Source: Dipteris shenzhenensis (Eukaryota; Polypodiophyta; Polypodiopsida; Gleicheniales). Taken from it: a stretch of DNA of 64,000 bases. The notes beneath the pieces are model-generated. The model saw only the letters and a list, made by a program, of their open reading frames with translations. It had not been told where the DNA came from and did not search any database. The stretch lies in NCBI GenBank assembly GCA_047967505.1, contig CM106538.1; one strand, written 5' to 3'. Below, piece after piece: positions 46,801 through 57,088 of the stretch (positions within the stretch are counted from its first letter, which is position 1; each line of letters opens with the position of its first letter). A program made the position numbers and the translations under genes.

Positions 46801-47937
46801 GTCATGCACACCCAAAGCCTCTTACATATATCAAGGAAAGATGCAGCATTACGAGTGGTGGATGTCAAAGCCTGAGGGAGCCCGAAGAGCTCCATTAGAG
46901 TGCAATAAGGCAGTGACGTAAGTGTTACTGAACTTGAGGCTGATGATGCATTATGCCCATTAAATGTTCTAGGTAATATTCCATTAATCCACTAGATACT
47001 TCCCGTTGTACTGAAGTAGACTCAAGTCTTCTGTTATACTTTCTTCTCAACATCAAAATAGCAAACAAAAAGTCTCACCACGAATGGTCCAAAGAAGGTG
47101 TGATTGGCGAAAGATCCATGTTTTGCTGCTCCTCTTGATGTCCAGATTCGTTGATCAAACCTAATGGACTAACTAGATCATAATTTGATTCTTTTTCTAG
47201 CACAGCCACTTGGTGTTCTTTATCCTCAACATCCTCTGAGCCTACATGAAAAGGAAAAACAGGGTGAGTGATGCCTCTAAAGATTATCTTTGTTTCTTTC
47301 TGTTACAAATGCAAGGAGACACAGAAACTGCATACACACCCTCTTTCCTGCCATAGATATTTTTACAACTATCACACCTACAACCATCTGCACAGCCTAC
47401 ACCAGCCTGCAAGGTCGACATTAGAAAAGTCAGATGACATATTTGAATGACAACAAAAATGATCCACATTGGCTGCTGCAATATATGGGTGGATACTTAC
47501 CTGGTAGCATTCACAGTACTTCTTTAGGCATTGAGACTTCTTACAATTGCAGCCCCTTTTATGGCGTGCAGATGCAGGAGTGTCAACATAATCTTCCTAT
47601 TTATACAAAACCAACATTAAACATTTGGACATTACTCTACGTGTCAAACATGAGAAAGTGAATTAATCCTCTTTTCTTTGGTTACTAAAAGAAGCTTATG
47701 GTACACAAGCTAGAACATTGAGAAACATGCAATAATTCTTAACGAGTTTGAACGCTTACCCCAATACTAGGAGACGTATCTGATGCTCGAACGACCTTGG
47801 GTGCAAAAGCAAGAGGGTTTCTTGTTTCTATCTGCTGACGAGTCCCCAATACCGTTTCCTCAAATTCTGGTCTGTTGAAGCAACCATGGCAACTACAGTC
47901 TACACAATAAAGTCCAGCAGCAAAGCATTCACAGTAT
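40813..47937 (-). CDS. TSO1/tesmin-like CXC (CPP) transcription factor, C-terminal exons
   Basis: Five exons are visible on the minus strand: 47,937-47,760, 47,596-47,501, 47,406-47,340, 47,241-47,079 and 41,662-40,813. All junctions have GT donors and AG acceptors and the phases agree, giving about 450 residues in one frame. Exon 1 carries the second half of CXC repeat 1 ([20 protein letters not shown]) and the RNPLAFAPK hinge. Exons 2 and 3 carry CXC repeat 2 ([19 protein letters not shown], then [19 protein letters not shown]). Exon 5 encodes a Ser/Pro-rich tail with SPKQKRVSP and [17 protein letters not shown], typical of plant TCX C-termini. CXC proteins bind DNA through zinc-coordinating cysteines and act in cell-cycle repression and floral or meristem development in other plants. 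The exon for the start of CXC 1 and the N-terminus was not found between 47,938 and the gypsy at 52,816. It must lie beyond a long intron, or be lost. Confidence 0.9.
42600..42755 (+). repeat. Possible short element sharing the LINE A 3' end
   Basis: The end ttctattaattcctttcttggggg followed by an A-rich stretch resembles the 3' end of the LINE at 38,380-38,424, apart from a 6-bp gap. The upstream part is unlike LINE A and includes the palindromic gaagatccccggggtcttcc. This would fit a SINE or a truncated LINE, but the evidence is thin. Confidence 0.3.
43377..44508 (+). pseudogene. hAT transposase relic (BED finger plus DUF659-like)
   Basis: Starts [11 protein letters not shown], with remnants of a BED zinc finger (VCKFCAM-like text in shifted frames). 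From about 43,850 it encodes [20 protein letters not shown] and [18 protein letters not shown], then [20 protein letters not shown] and [10 protein letters not shown]. This is the N-terminal part of the DUF659 region of plant hAT transposases. The dimerisation domain and catalytic C-terminus are missing. A 243-bp tandem duplication affects its end. It lies in the TCX intron, antisense to that gene. Confidence 0.85.
44040..44508. repeat. 243-bp tandem duplication, nearly identical
   Basis: Units start gaagcaagtggggttaatca at 44,040 and 44,283. The shared part is about 226 bp with one visible difference (ggcacatg versus ggcgcatg). A short linker (ataatcaagagatacttgaag) separates the copies. The event is recent compared with the decay of the hAT sequence. 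Confidence 0.92.
45140..46390 (+). pseudogene. Ty1/copia gag-integrase relic
   Basis: Scattered frames give [11 protein letters not shown] (gag zinc knuckle, about 45,150) and GSWILR (protease region). Next come [20 protein letters not shown] (integrase catalytic Glu region, about 45,953-46,012) and [14 protein letters not shown] with [14 protein letters not shown] (46,154-46,265, after the integrase core). RT is absent. It is a heavily decayed copy inside the TCX intron. Confidence 0.75.
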
Positions 47938-50060
47938 CTGCACAGCAGATAACAGTTTCGCGCAGTCAATGGTGGCATCATATTCTAAGGCCCTCCAATG
48001 GCAACTTGGATAGTGTAAAAAGTGTGCAGATACAGAAACAAAGTCAAATCCACCTTTGAGAATCAAGGTTCCTATAACCTTGCAGAAAAAGCACTCAGCG
48101 AATCATAGACAAGCTAGCAGCAGTTGCAAATAATCAGAGGCTCCCAAATATTCTCTTCTCCATGTTTAACTACGACTCGTTACTCCGAATTTTAAGGAAG
48201 ATCAGCACAAGAGGAAAAAGCTGATGACAATCTCTGAAGATAAGATGTCCCTCACTATAAGATCTTCTGAAACAAGGCATGATATGGCAGCACACTGAAA
48301 TCAAATGGAAGTACAATCTTTATCACATGTCCATTCAAAAAGATTGCCAGAAATAATATGAGGGTGTGGAAAAGCCCACAGTCCGACATAAATTGCATGG
48401 GAAGAGAAAATCTGAAACCAAACATGCAAAAGGAACGAGAATTAACATTCTACAGCATGCGCCAAAAAGCCAACAGTTCATCTCTATCGAAAGCTATATC
48501 CATCCAGAACCAGGGGGTGTTTAGTGCTGTCTCATGCCATGCTTAGTAAAAAGCGGAATTTCGCAATGCAACACCCTGAGAAAGCAAACTGCTCTATCAA
48601 TGCTTACCTAGACTAGCCCTTGAATCCATCAAAGGCAATGACCTTAGCGACAGTAATCTAACATCAAGAAGTTATAAATAACGAGTGGAAATTCATGCAC
48701 CAGATAAATCTAGGCTAGGTGCACCCCAAAAGACAATGCTTTTCCAACGTAGCTACAATGCAGCAACACAGGCACAAAGGGATTGGACTATCCCCTGTAA
48801 ACAGGTTGCAACAGCAATGCCTTTACATGTCCTGAGCAAAGGGATTCAAGTGATCTTTCTGTATAGTATACTTTAATTATAGATCTACATCAAAATACCG
48901 ATGTATCTACATCTGCATATGATTATATTACATCCACATGTCTACACTAGCAGTTTTGTAAGGGTCTACCTCTATTAGTTGGGACACATACCATGTACAT
49001 AGTAGAATTAGAGGAGTGCTGGTTCTGATTATTTTGTATCACCAATGCCAGTGGAGGTCATTAATTGTAATCCACTAACCATGGCGATTGTGCCATCTAG
49101 CGAAACATTTTGATAGAATGAGCCTTGTACACTTTCAAAGAGCAATAGATCTATTCTTTCTAGTCAGTTGGAACCCATTGTGATAGGCTTGTCCTATTCC
49201 CCTATTAGGATTTACTGCATCACGTGCTCTCTTGGAGGATGATGTATTTTGATCCTACAACGTTTTATCTTTGTTTCGTTATGGGTTGAGCTTAGGTTAA
49301 AGTTATACATTCCTACTTGGGTTGAGGCTAATTCCAAATGGAGTTGAGAGTCGGCTTGCCATCACTTGTAGGACGAGGTTGAAAGAATGAGCTTTCCTTA
49401 ATGGGTGACGGGATTGCTCTTGACGTTTAGGGTTGATTCTTGTTGTTGTTTACACCTAAATGAAGTGCAAGTCCTATGGATTGAGATTGCCATCATGAGC
49501 AGCGTTGAGATTCAAAGGGCTTCTTTCCTTCATGCATCAAGATTGTTCATCTCTGGGGTCAGAAGTACTATTTCTTGAGATTGAGGTGCATGGATTCTCT
49601 TAGTTAAGATTTGATAAGTACGAAACGTAAGGGTGACAATAAATTCTCCTTTGATGAATGAGGAAGCATTGAATGGGAATAGCCTAGGAAAGGAAACAAA
49701 AAAGAAGGATGACAGTGGAGGATAGCAATGGCTACAATGTATTCCTTGACACAGAGACATGTGCTATGTACAACAAAGAAAACCATTCTTACTATTATCA
49801 TGTGCAAGGATGCAAAGAGAACCATTGTTGCTATTGTAATGTGCAGGGATACAGGAAGCAAGGTCGTCCTTACTACAAGAAGCAGCAAGGAGATGGCCAC
49901 TACAATTGGCCCAATTTCAGCCTTAGCCCTAGCCAAAATAACTTATGTTGTCATCAAGGGGATTGAGGATCACCAAAAGGAGAAAACTCGTTAGTTTCCA
50001 CCATGTTTTAGTTCTACAGCTAGATCAATGGTGAAAGAGTCCTAATCTTGGCGGGAGATG
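47938..50060. other. No recognised gene (probable TCX intron or transposon debris)
   Basis: No conserved protein on either strand. I looked specifically for the missing first-CXC exon (a minus-strand C-N-C-K-K-S-x-C-L-K segment) and did not find it. A Tyr/Gly/Cys-rich open frame at 49,709-49,966 has no recognised relatives. Confidence 0.4.
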
Positions 50061-50089
50061 CTCAGTAGTAGGCTTCACTACACCCAACA

Positions 50090-50656
50090 ATTATCCATCT
50101 ACAACCCCCATCGGTTTTGTCAAGCAAAAGAACAGCACAACCAAGATGTGTGTGCATTATCATGCACTCAACACACTCATAGTAAAAAGTCAATATCCTA
50201 TGTCCAGGATTGACTTTTGACTCAATGGAATACAGAGGTTTCAAGAATAGATATGATGAGTGGGCATCCTCAAAGCCGGATCTAGAAGCAAATATACTCA
50301 AGTTGGCTTTTCACATAGAGTATGCCCAAGAATTTGTGGTCATGCACATCAGTTTCAGTAGATCATTGGCCACATTTAACAAAATGATGCGGTTTTTCAA
50401 TAACCTTACTCGCAAATGTGCCTTTGTGTGTCTTGACAACAGATTGATCTTCTTTAAGGATCCCACTCAACATAAGCATCTCAAACAAGTTCTCCAGCTC
50501 TTGGAGAAGGTGTACTTGGGTGCAATATCCATCCCTCCAATGTCTGTTAGATCTTGCAAAGATCAAGCACACTATCCAATGAAGTATGCCTACAAATGCA
50601 CAAAAGCCACATATGGACTTTTTTCCAAGCCTACCACAAGCATATTAAGGACTTAG
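50090..50656 (+). pseudogene. Ty3/gypsy reverse transcriptase fragment
   Basis: Encodes PIGFVKQKNSTTKMCVHYHA, the RT finger region. After an internal rearrangement it gives FNKMMRFFNNLTRKCAFVCL and then DNRLIFFKDPTQHKHLKQVL, the YxDD region with Asp-Asp changed to Asp-Asn. The motif A segment is replaced by unrelated text. It is non-functional. Confidence 0.7.
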
Positions 50657-50871
50657 CAAAAATTATAGTTCAATTACTAACCTACTAAAGTGCTTGAAGA
50701 CAAAGAAGCACCTCATCACCTTTCCTCCAAAGCAATTGCAGCCTTCAATCTATTAAGGAAGAAGTGGTTGCATGTGGGTCAATTATGAGGTAATCAACTG
50801 CATTGGACCCCGTGTGGTTGTGCATGTGAAGCAATTTGTGTTGTCAAAGACCTTGCTCTTATTGCATATCT

Positions 50872-52407
50872 TCAAGCTGAAAAATCCGCACAAAGTGAGC
50901 AAGTGTTTGCCCCATGTGGTGGCTTCTCCCATGTCTTTTGAGACTCTTTGCTAGCTTGTTGTACTTCTTCTTTGTCGAGTTCTTCCATCCACATTGGAAT
51001 TCTACCTTCCACTATCGTTGGCATTTGATTGAAGCAAGTTCGTGCATTGAAATCTCTTGATAGCATGATTGCACCTTTCTTGCAGTATTCATGTATGTCC
51101 TTGCTCAATTGCATAAAGGGGTTTGCACTAGATATCTGTCCATTTTTCTTGTAGATGTGGGATTGTGGGGGTGCAAAGTAGCAAGCTTCCCCGGTTTCCA
51201 GTCACATGTAATATTTGTTTCATTCCGCCTTCACAATCTTGCCTTGTCCCAACCTGTTTTAATGTAGTATGCCACTCCTCTGTAGTCTTTCTTATTCCGG
51301 ATTGATGTCTTTGAGAACCCTTGTAGGGTTGGTCCCGTTGCCTTCATGCTCCCAAGTTTCTAGTGCAATGAAATCTCAATCTCTACAAACATTTCAGCCA
51401 GTGCCAAAGTTGTATCTAGAGATAACCCTTCTACATCCATATCTTGATCTTGAGGGTCGATTCCCTAGGCTTTGTGTTCTTGTTTTTTATCTTTGTTCAA
51501 TATTACTACTTTGCCATCTTTGATGAAGGCCAATTTCTCGTCTTTCTTGGCATTTTTTACTTTTTCCACTTCAGCCATTCATTGAGCATGTTGACTTAGG
51601 TAAGGTCCTACTTCACCCACATAGAGTGCCCCTTGAGAAACATGTGTCTTAGGACCTTCATCCGTGTTTCAGCATTTTGGAATGTGATAATGATCAATCT
51701 AGGTTTTTCTCCTTTTTCTTAATCCTTCATGATCTTTACCGGTCGGGTTCACTAATGTTCATAGTGTTGAACAAGAAGTCACCGAAAGAGACTTCGAGGT
51801 TCTCTATTTCTTTCACCGAAAGAGACTTCGAGGTTCTCTATTTCTTTCTCTGCAAGCCCTATATTCTGAGATTAAGGGCTTCTCTTGTATGTCCTCTTGC
51901 TTCTTCATGCATGAGGTAAACTCGTCCATCTTGTAGTTCACCAAATCATTTAGTTTGGAGATGATGTGTTGGTTGGTGTATGCTTTTCCCTCTTTGTGCC
52001 TTGTGTTCTGTTTGTTTTGGATTCATCTCCCTTATCATCTAACACTCGGATTAGTTGTTCTAGAGTTCCTACCTTTGTAATGCCTTGGTCTACTTTCCTC
52101 TCTACTACATTCAGCCTCTAAAACATCTCTTCCAATTTCCATTGTAGGTCTACCATCCCTTCCTTGAGCTCTGCATTTTGTCTTCTGAAATTTAAGTTTA
52201 CTTGCTAGAGGTTTAGGACATTTTCTTTTCGATGAAAGGCCTCCTTGATTTTTGTTTGATAGACCCTAGCTTGGGAGCTAACCACTCTGCTTCGTCCCAT
52301 TTTTGGGAAAGATTACATGCTTGCCAGGAATAAGGGGGTGGACCTCCACCCTGGATATTCAATAAGACCACTCGGATACATAGACAACGTGTCGTTTGCA
52401 TTTGCAT
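50872..52407 (-). pseudogene. Unrecognised decayed coding region with coiled coil
   Basis: Minus-strand frames include NLNFRRQNAELKEGMVDLQ and WKLEEM, then QHIISKLNDLVNYKMDEF (about 52,200-51,900), which are charged and coiled-coil-like. Further on is LSKDIHEYCKKGAIMLSRDF with WMEELDKEEVQQASKESQK (51,114-50,900). Stops interrupt it throughout. It could be a gag-like gene of an old retroelement or a broken host gene. I do not recognise the family. A 34-bp tandem duplication (51,780-51,847) lies within it. Confidence 0.35.
51780..51847. repeat. 34-bp tandem duplication
   Basis: Two adjacent identical copies start caccgaaagagacttcgagg at 51,780 and 51,814. In the minus-strand frame this repeats EIENLEVSFG. 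Confidence 0.9.
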
Positions 52408-52815
52408 TTTCGAATAATGATGGTGTGGTTTCTCTTTGCTTTGACCTGTTTGTTGTTTATAGGCATGTACAAGACATGGATTTTTAGGTGTGTATGAGAT
52501 TAGATGCGGTCATAGTGGCTTCTATTGGGCTCTCCCTAATGATTGGATTGGAGATCCTGCGATGTTTCGGAGGTCTTGCGATGGTATAGGTCGTAGCTCG
52601 AAGCATTAGTAATACAAAGGATCAGCCTTTTTGGGCTCAAGCCGAGTGATCTATAGGATTTTTCTAAATGGAGTTGAAATTGTAGGAAATTTTGAGGAGC
52701 TTGTCTGCTACATTTTGGCCTTCACCCCCGTGGTTGGCCTGGGGGTTCAACCCAACTCGGGGTTGGAGAGAATAGGTCAAAGGAGCGAGGGGAGATCAAA
52801 AGAGCGGAGCTACAA

Positions 52816-53270
52816 TGTTACGCTCAAGTTGAGGCAACATGACCTCGGAAGGATCAGTCGACATTTTCCTTTAAAGGATCAATGTTTGTATTATATTTGT
52901 TTGGGCTTTACTTAAATGATCAGAAAGGAATCAAAGTCAAGGTCCTTGGTGACGGTGATATGGCACTAGACTAGGTGGATCTAAGGCTAAGGGGTATAAA
53001 TGCATTAAATGTGCTAAGGGGCAAGTGATTTCAATGATATCCCAAGAGAGGGGTAAATGATGAATTTAGGAGGTACCCTAAATTGTAGACATGTGGCCTA
53101 CTAGATCCATCAAGGGAATTGGGGCTCGTTGGGATCTGGCAAGCAGGAGCTTTCACGTAAGAGGAGATTCTGTAAGCTTGCTACCATCGAGGTTGGCTCG
53201 GAGGAAAATATGTGCCTATGCCCGTGATTGTAAAGAGAAAGATAGGCCTTTGAATGTTTATATCGTGATA
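52816..53270 (+). repeat. Gypsy 5' LTR
   Basis: Starts TGTTACGCTC and ends ATCGTGATA. The end is TA rather than the usual CA, judged from the exact TACAA target duplication and from the identical length of the 3' copy. Confidence 0.88.
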
Positions 53271-53272
53271 TT

Positions 53273-53284
53273 TGGTATCAGAGC
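53273..53284 (+). promoter_or_regulatory. Gypsy primer-binding site
   Basis: tggtatcagagc, complementary to initiator methionine tRNA, two bases after the 5' LTR. Confidence 0.85.
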
Positions 53285-54304
53285 TACAGGCGATTGGGAA
53301 AAGGGGGATTGAGAGAGCTCCTGGACTGGCTGGGCGTATGACTAAGCTAATGAACTGAGGAGGAGATAAGATAACGTCGTGTTATTTGTCCACGTTATTT
53401 GTGAGTATGTAGTATATCGCGGGCAGTTTGTTAATCAAAGGGCTGTGTGACGCCCAAATTTGACAATGAATAATACGGAGCACAGATCGTATTTTGGTAT
53501 TATATGTTCACGGACGTCATCGCAATTGAAAGATATCAAAATCACGTACAGTCGCACGTTCATAATTTGGTACCTTCAGGGCTCTTTGGCATCGCGTGAG
53601 GAGCATTATATGGTTGGGGGCATTCGAATCGTGGGTCAATTGCTGTGCGAAGTCCGTGAGTTACAATAGTCACATAGATTAGTCTTCTTCGTCATCGAAT
53701 TGACTACTCTAGTGTTGCTTTTAATTACATTTATCACGGAGCAATTTTGGAGCGTGAAACAGTTACGGCTTGGGGCTAAGGTCACAATAGTATCCGATGG
53801 ATTTTAAGCAGTGATGGGTCGTCTGAGTGCGTAGAGCTGGGTGTGATGTTTAATGTTTACGACGTGGTTACTTTGCAATGATGTAGCGTCCAAATCAGAT
53901 ACTCACAGAGATTTGGTGAAGGAGATCCCGGGAGCAAGGCAACCATTTGAACGGTTGTATTGACAGAGGACACATCATTTAAGGTCTTTGGATCTTGAAG
54001 GAAAAAAAAAAAAAAGAGAGTCACATCATCCATCCAAGACAGATTATAATTGCAGATTGGGAGTGGTTTGTAGGGACAAGTTGGTCTCTTCATGCAGCAG
54101 AAATATGACCAGGGAGCTCTCTATGCCTTTTAAGTTTTGTTGGAGCATATGCTAGTTTATTTGCCCTCGGTGTTTGAGTTATTTGAGATTGCAAATATTT
54201 CCCTAGTATAGGAAAAAAATAATCATCTTGGTTCTCAGTTATTTTCAGTTGATGGTTATGCCTGTTTAGACACCTTTTGTGGTTATGAGATTGGAAAGCA
54301 GTCT
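53285..54304 (+). other. Gypsy leader, no recognised gene
   Basis: The region between the primer-binding site and the copia insertion. Gag would be expected in or after this part, but no gag motifs are visible and only short open frames exist. Confidence 0.5.
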
Positions 54305-54309
54305 GTAAA

Positions 54310-54513
54310 TGTTGGGGTAAAGCCACATTGCCACCCCTTTATTAAAGATATGACACCTATGACTGTCTTAAGACAGTCATAGGGTGAAAAACCTAATCCT
54401 AATAAAACCTATGAGTTTGTGGTGTGGCTCATCACTTCACACCCGCATCTTTTGTGTCATCTCTCTCTCTCACTCTCTCCCCGTTGTACTTCTCCCTCTT
54501 TCCTTCCCTCTCA
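54310..54513 (+). repeat. Copia 5' LTR
   Basis: Starts TGTTGGGG and ends CTCTCA. It contains a perfect hairpin (actgtcttaagacagt, about 54,362-54,377) and a (TC)n tract near the end. One base differs from the 3' LTR (aaagcc versus aaaggc). Confidence 0.95.
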
Positions 54514-54515
54514 AC

Positions 54516-54527
54516 TGGTATCAGAGC
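54516..54527 (+). promoter_or_regulatory. Copia primer-binding site
   Basis: tggtatcagagc, complementary to the initiator methionine tRNA 3' end, two bases after the LTR. Confidence 0.92.
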
Positions 54528-56377
54528 CTTCATCTCTCCCTCCTCACTCCTGCCTACCTCTCCCTCTACCCCACCTTGTCCCCTCGGGACTCGTGCCCTC
54601 AGCAGCGTGCAGGCGGCGTGGGCGGAGCTTGGCATTGCGCAGGCAGCGCGGGCTGCAGCGGGATAGCGAGGGCGGTAGCGCGGGCGACAGCGCGCGTGCG
54701 GGCTGAACAGGGCGGCGCGGAGCAGCGCCAGCAGCTGCAATAGCAGCAGCTAGCTGCTGCTAGCTGCTACCCGCTACCAAGCGGGCGCAGCCAGTGCGCA
54801 GCACCGGTGCGCAGCACCGGTGCGCACCCAAGCAGCCTCAGGGCCTCGAACAGGGCGGCGCGCAGGCGCACGCAGGGAGCTTGTGTACGGACGTACGGCC
54901 GTCCGTACCGCCGTACGGACACCGTACAGGCGTCCGTACTGTACGGACGCCGCCGTACGAACTGCGTCAGGAAGCTGCTTCAGGGAGCTGCGTCAGGGAA
55001 GTGCATTTCGAAATTTTTTTTCTGGATTTGTACCCTGCACAAGTACAGCAAGTACAATGGTACCCTGCACAAGTACACAGGTACAGAAAGTACAACAGTT
55101 TTGGACAGAAAGTACAGCAAGTATAGTGGTACCTTGCACAAGTACACAGGTAGAAAAAGTACAACAGTTTTGGACAGAAAGTACAACAAGTACAGTGGTA
55201 CCCTGCACAAGTACACAGGTACAGAAAGTACAGCAGGTACATCAGTTTTTCTTTGGGGAAAGAAGAAAAAGAGAGCATTCCCGGCTATTCAGTTCTTAAA
55301 CTGTGTTTTTGAGGTACAGCAAGTACACTCTTGTCCCTCGTGCTTGAGGTGACTAGTACCACAGTGTGTGGTGGTTGCACAGTTATCTTGTTTCGGGAAG
55401 GTAATGCCTTGATTTTGCATAGGGCTTTTATGCTTTTGCTGAGTGCAAATCTCAGCTTTTGGGTGACATTTTCAAAGGGCTTTTGCCTGAAAGCTTATGC
55501 AGTGTATGCCTTGAGGCAGTGTGGAGCCAGGGAGCTCACATTGGTCTTGTTTCCGCAGTGTATTCAGTGACATTTCTGCAGGTCACATTTTGTGTACGAC
55601 ACCTTGGAAAATCTCAGTTGAGCCACGCTTGGCCAGGGCGCATCGAGTTTACTCGGTCCCTAACTGTCCATCGTTGACAGTGCTCAAAAGATTTTCTCTT
55701 CAGTGTTTGTACGTTGGGATCTGTGTTGTTATTGTGTACACAGGGCTGTTTATGCATTGCATTGTCAGGTGAAAGTGCCAGGAGAGTGCTGTATTTTGTA
55801 TGCTACCTCAGTGTTGAGGTGTTTTTCACTTGGTACAGGTGTCAAATCAAGGGGCTTTTGCCCAGATTTTGCTTGAGAGCACTTGGGTTACTGTTTGAGA
55901 CCTTCAGATGCCTTTTATCCCCTTGGCAGAAGGGTGATTGCTTGGGATTTGTCCCATTTTCTGTTGCAGGTTTGTGACAGGCTGAAGTGTCTGGAGCCTC
56001 TTTTCAGTGAACAAAATAGTGTATGACAAGTGGTTTATGCATATAAAATCAGTGCATTACCTCATCTGAGGTGGGAGAAGTGATCAGGACAGCAGTGTTT
56101 TGTGCTTCGTCAGCTGATGATGCACTGTTAAAGCACTTGTGGAACAGCTGCAGCATTCTGAAATTACTGTTTTATGCCTATTTGAGCACGGTACAGTGTG
56201 TCAGAAGGTACAGTAATTGGAGGGAAATTTTTCTGTTTTGCTGCAGATTTTTTGACAGTAAAAACAGCACTATTGTGAGTGCTCCTGGCTCTTGATAGAG
56301 CAGGTTTTTTCTGAGAAATCAGAATTTTATTCAGTCTTTTTTGACTTACAGGGAGTCAGGTACTTTCCTTATCTGAT
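54528..56377 (+). other. Copia untranslated leader, 1.85 kb, GTAC-rich
   Basis: Unusually long for a copia leader. 54,590-54,980 is GC-rich with many short palindromes (for example gcagcagctagctgctgc). Between 54,885 and 55,326 there are 28 GTAC tetramers, against about two expected. A 69-bp tandem repeat lies within that stretch. Several open frames cross the leader, but none resembles a known protein and three overlapping frames are open through the repeat, as expected for a 69-bp period. The rest, 55,330-56,377, has no recognisable motif. Confidence 0.7.
55031..55247 (+). repeat. 69-bp tandem repeat in the copia leader
   Basis: The anchor tacc(c/t)tgcacaagtaca recurs at 55,031, 55,061, 55,130 and 55,199. 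The spacings are 30, 69 and 69 bp. Each full unit contains acaggta(c)agaaagtacaac and ttttggacagaaagtac. Confidence 0.92.
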
Positions 56378-57088
56378 ATGGCATCAGGGGGAAGTGAATC
56401 ATCAATTCTGAACATAAAGAAATTGGAAGGGGCACACAATTATGCATTATGGGCAGAACAGTGTTTGAATGTACTTCTGCTTAAGAAGATTTCTAAGCCC
56501 ATAAGGGTGAAGGGTGTCAAGCCATCTCGGATGTCAGATGATGAGTGGGAGGAGCTAGATTTGTCCGCGAGGGCTGCTATCATGCTTACTCTCAGTGATT
56601 CTCTTGTGTTCAATGTTCAAGCTGAAAAGACCTCTTATGGCTTATGGCAGAGGCTAGCAGAGTTGTATGCCCAAAAGAGTTCAGCCAGTAAGGTGTATTG
56701 GTTGAAGAAGCTGGTTGATCTTCGCATGAAGGAAGGTACAGCTATGACCTCACACTTGAGTGAGTTCAATGCCATCTTTACACAGCTGATTGCACAGGGG
56801 TTGAACCTTGATGAGGAGTTCAAGACTACTTTCTTGTTGTGTACCCTCCCTGAGAGTTGGGACACTTTCAAGACCACCCTGTCTAATTCAAATGTCACTC
56901 TTATATATGCTGATGTAGAGAGCTCTCTCCTTATGGAGGAGATGAGCAGGAAGAATAATGCGGGCAGCAAGTCTTCAAATCCTTTGCATGTACAGGAAAG
57001 AGGCAGGACTCAGCAGAAGGGGAGATCTGCTGGTAAGTCCAAATCCCGCAGTCAGTCCCGTGGCAAAAAGGATACTGAATGCTTTTAA
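56378..57088 (+). CDS. Copia gag, ended by a premature stop in the zinc knuckle
   Basis: The start MASGGSESSILNIKKLEG is followed by the UBN2/Retrotran_gag_2 type capsid region: NYALWAEQCLNVLL, YGLWQRLAELYAQKS and LPESWDTFKTTLSNS. A basic Ser/Arg/Lys linker leads to the CCHC zinc knuckle. The frame stops at TAA (57,086-57,088) right after ECF, between the first two cysteines. The same frame continues with CGKKGHVKSKC. Copia gag and pol are normally one frame, so the stop truncates the polyprotein to 236 residues. A single base change (for example from TAT or TAC) would explain it. Confidence 0.9.
   Translation: MASGGSESSILNIKKLEGAHNYALWAEQCLNVLLLKKISKPIRVKGVKPSRMSDDEWEELDLSARAAIMLTLSDSLVFNVQAEKTSYGLWQRLAELYAQKSSASKVYWLKKLVDLRMKEGTAMTSHLSEFNAIFTQLIAQGLNLDEEFKTTFLLCTLPESWDTFKTTLSNSNVTLIYADVESSLLMEEMSRKNNAGSKSSNPLHVQERGRTQQKGRSAGKSKSRSQSRGKKDTECF

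Larger units (their letters stand above)
41663..47078 (-). other. 5.4-kb last intron of the TCX gene, loaded with transposon relics
   Basis: The donor follows TCG-TG at 47,079 and the acceptor is ttgcag before 41,662. The split codon TG|G restores Trp. Within the intron lie a hAT relic (43,377-44,508), copia debris (45,140-46,390) and a LINE-like 3' end near 42,700-42,755. All are on the opposite strand to the gene. 41,663-42,600 and 46,390-47,078 show nothing recognisable. Confidence 0.8.

Noticed and set aside
54807-55352. 181-residue open frame in the copia leader
   Set aside because: Several frames are open through the 69-bp repeat and none resembles a known protein. It is more likely untranslated leader.
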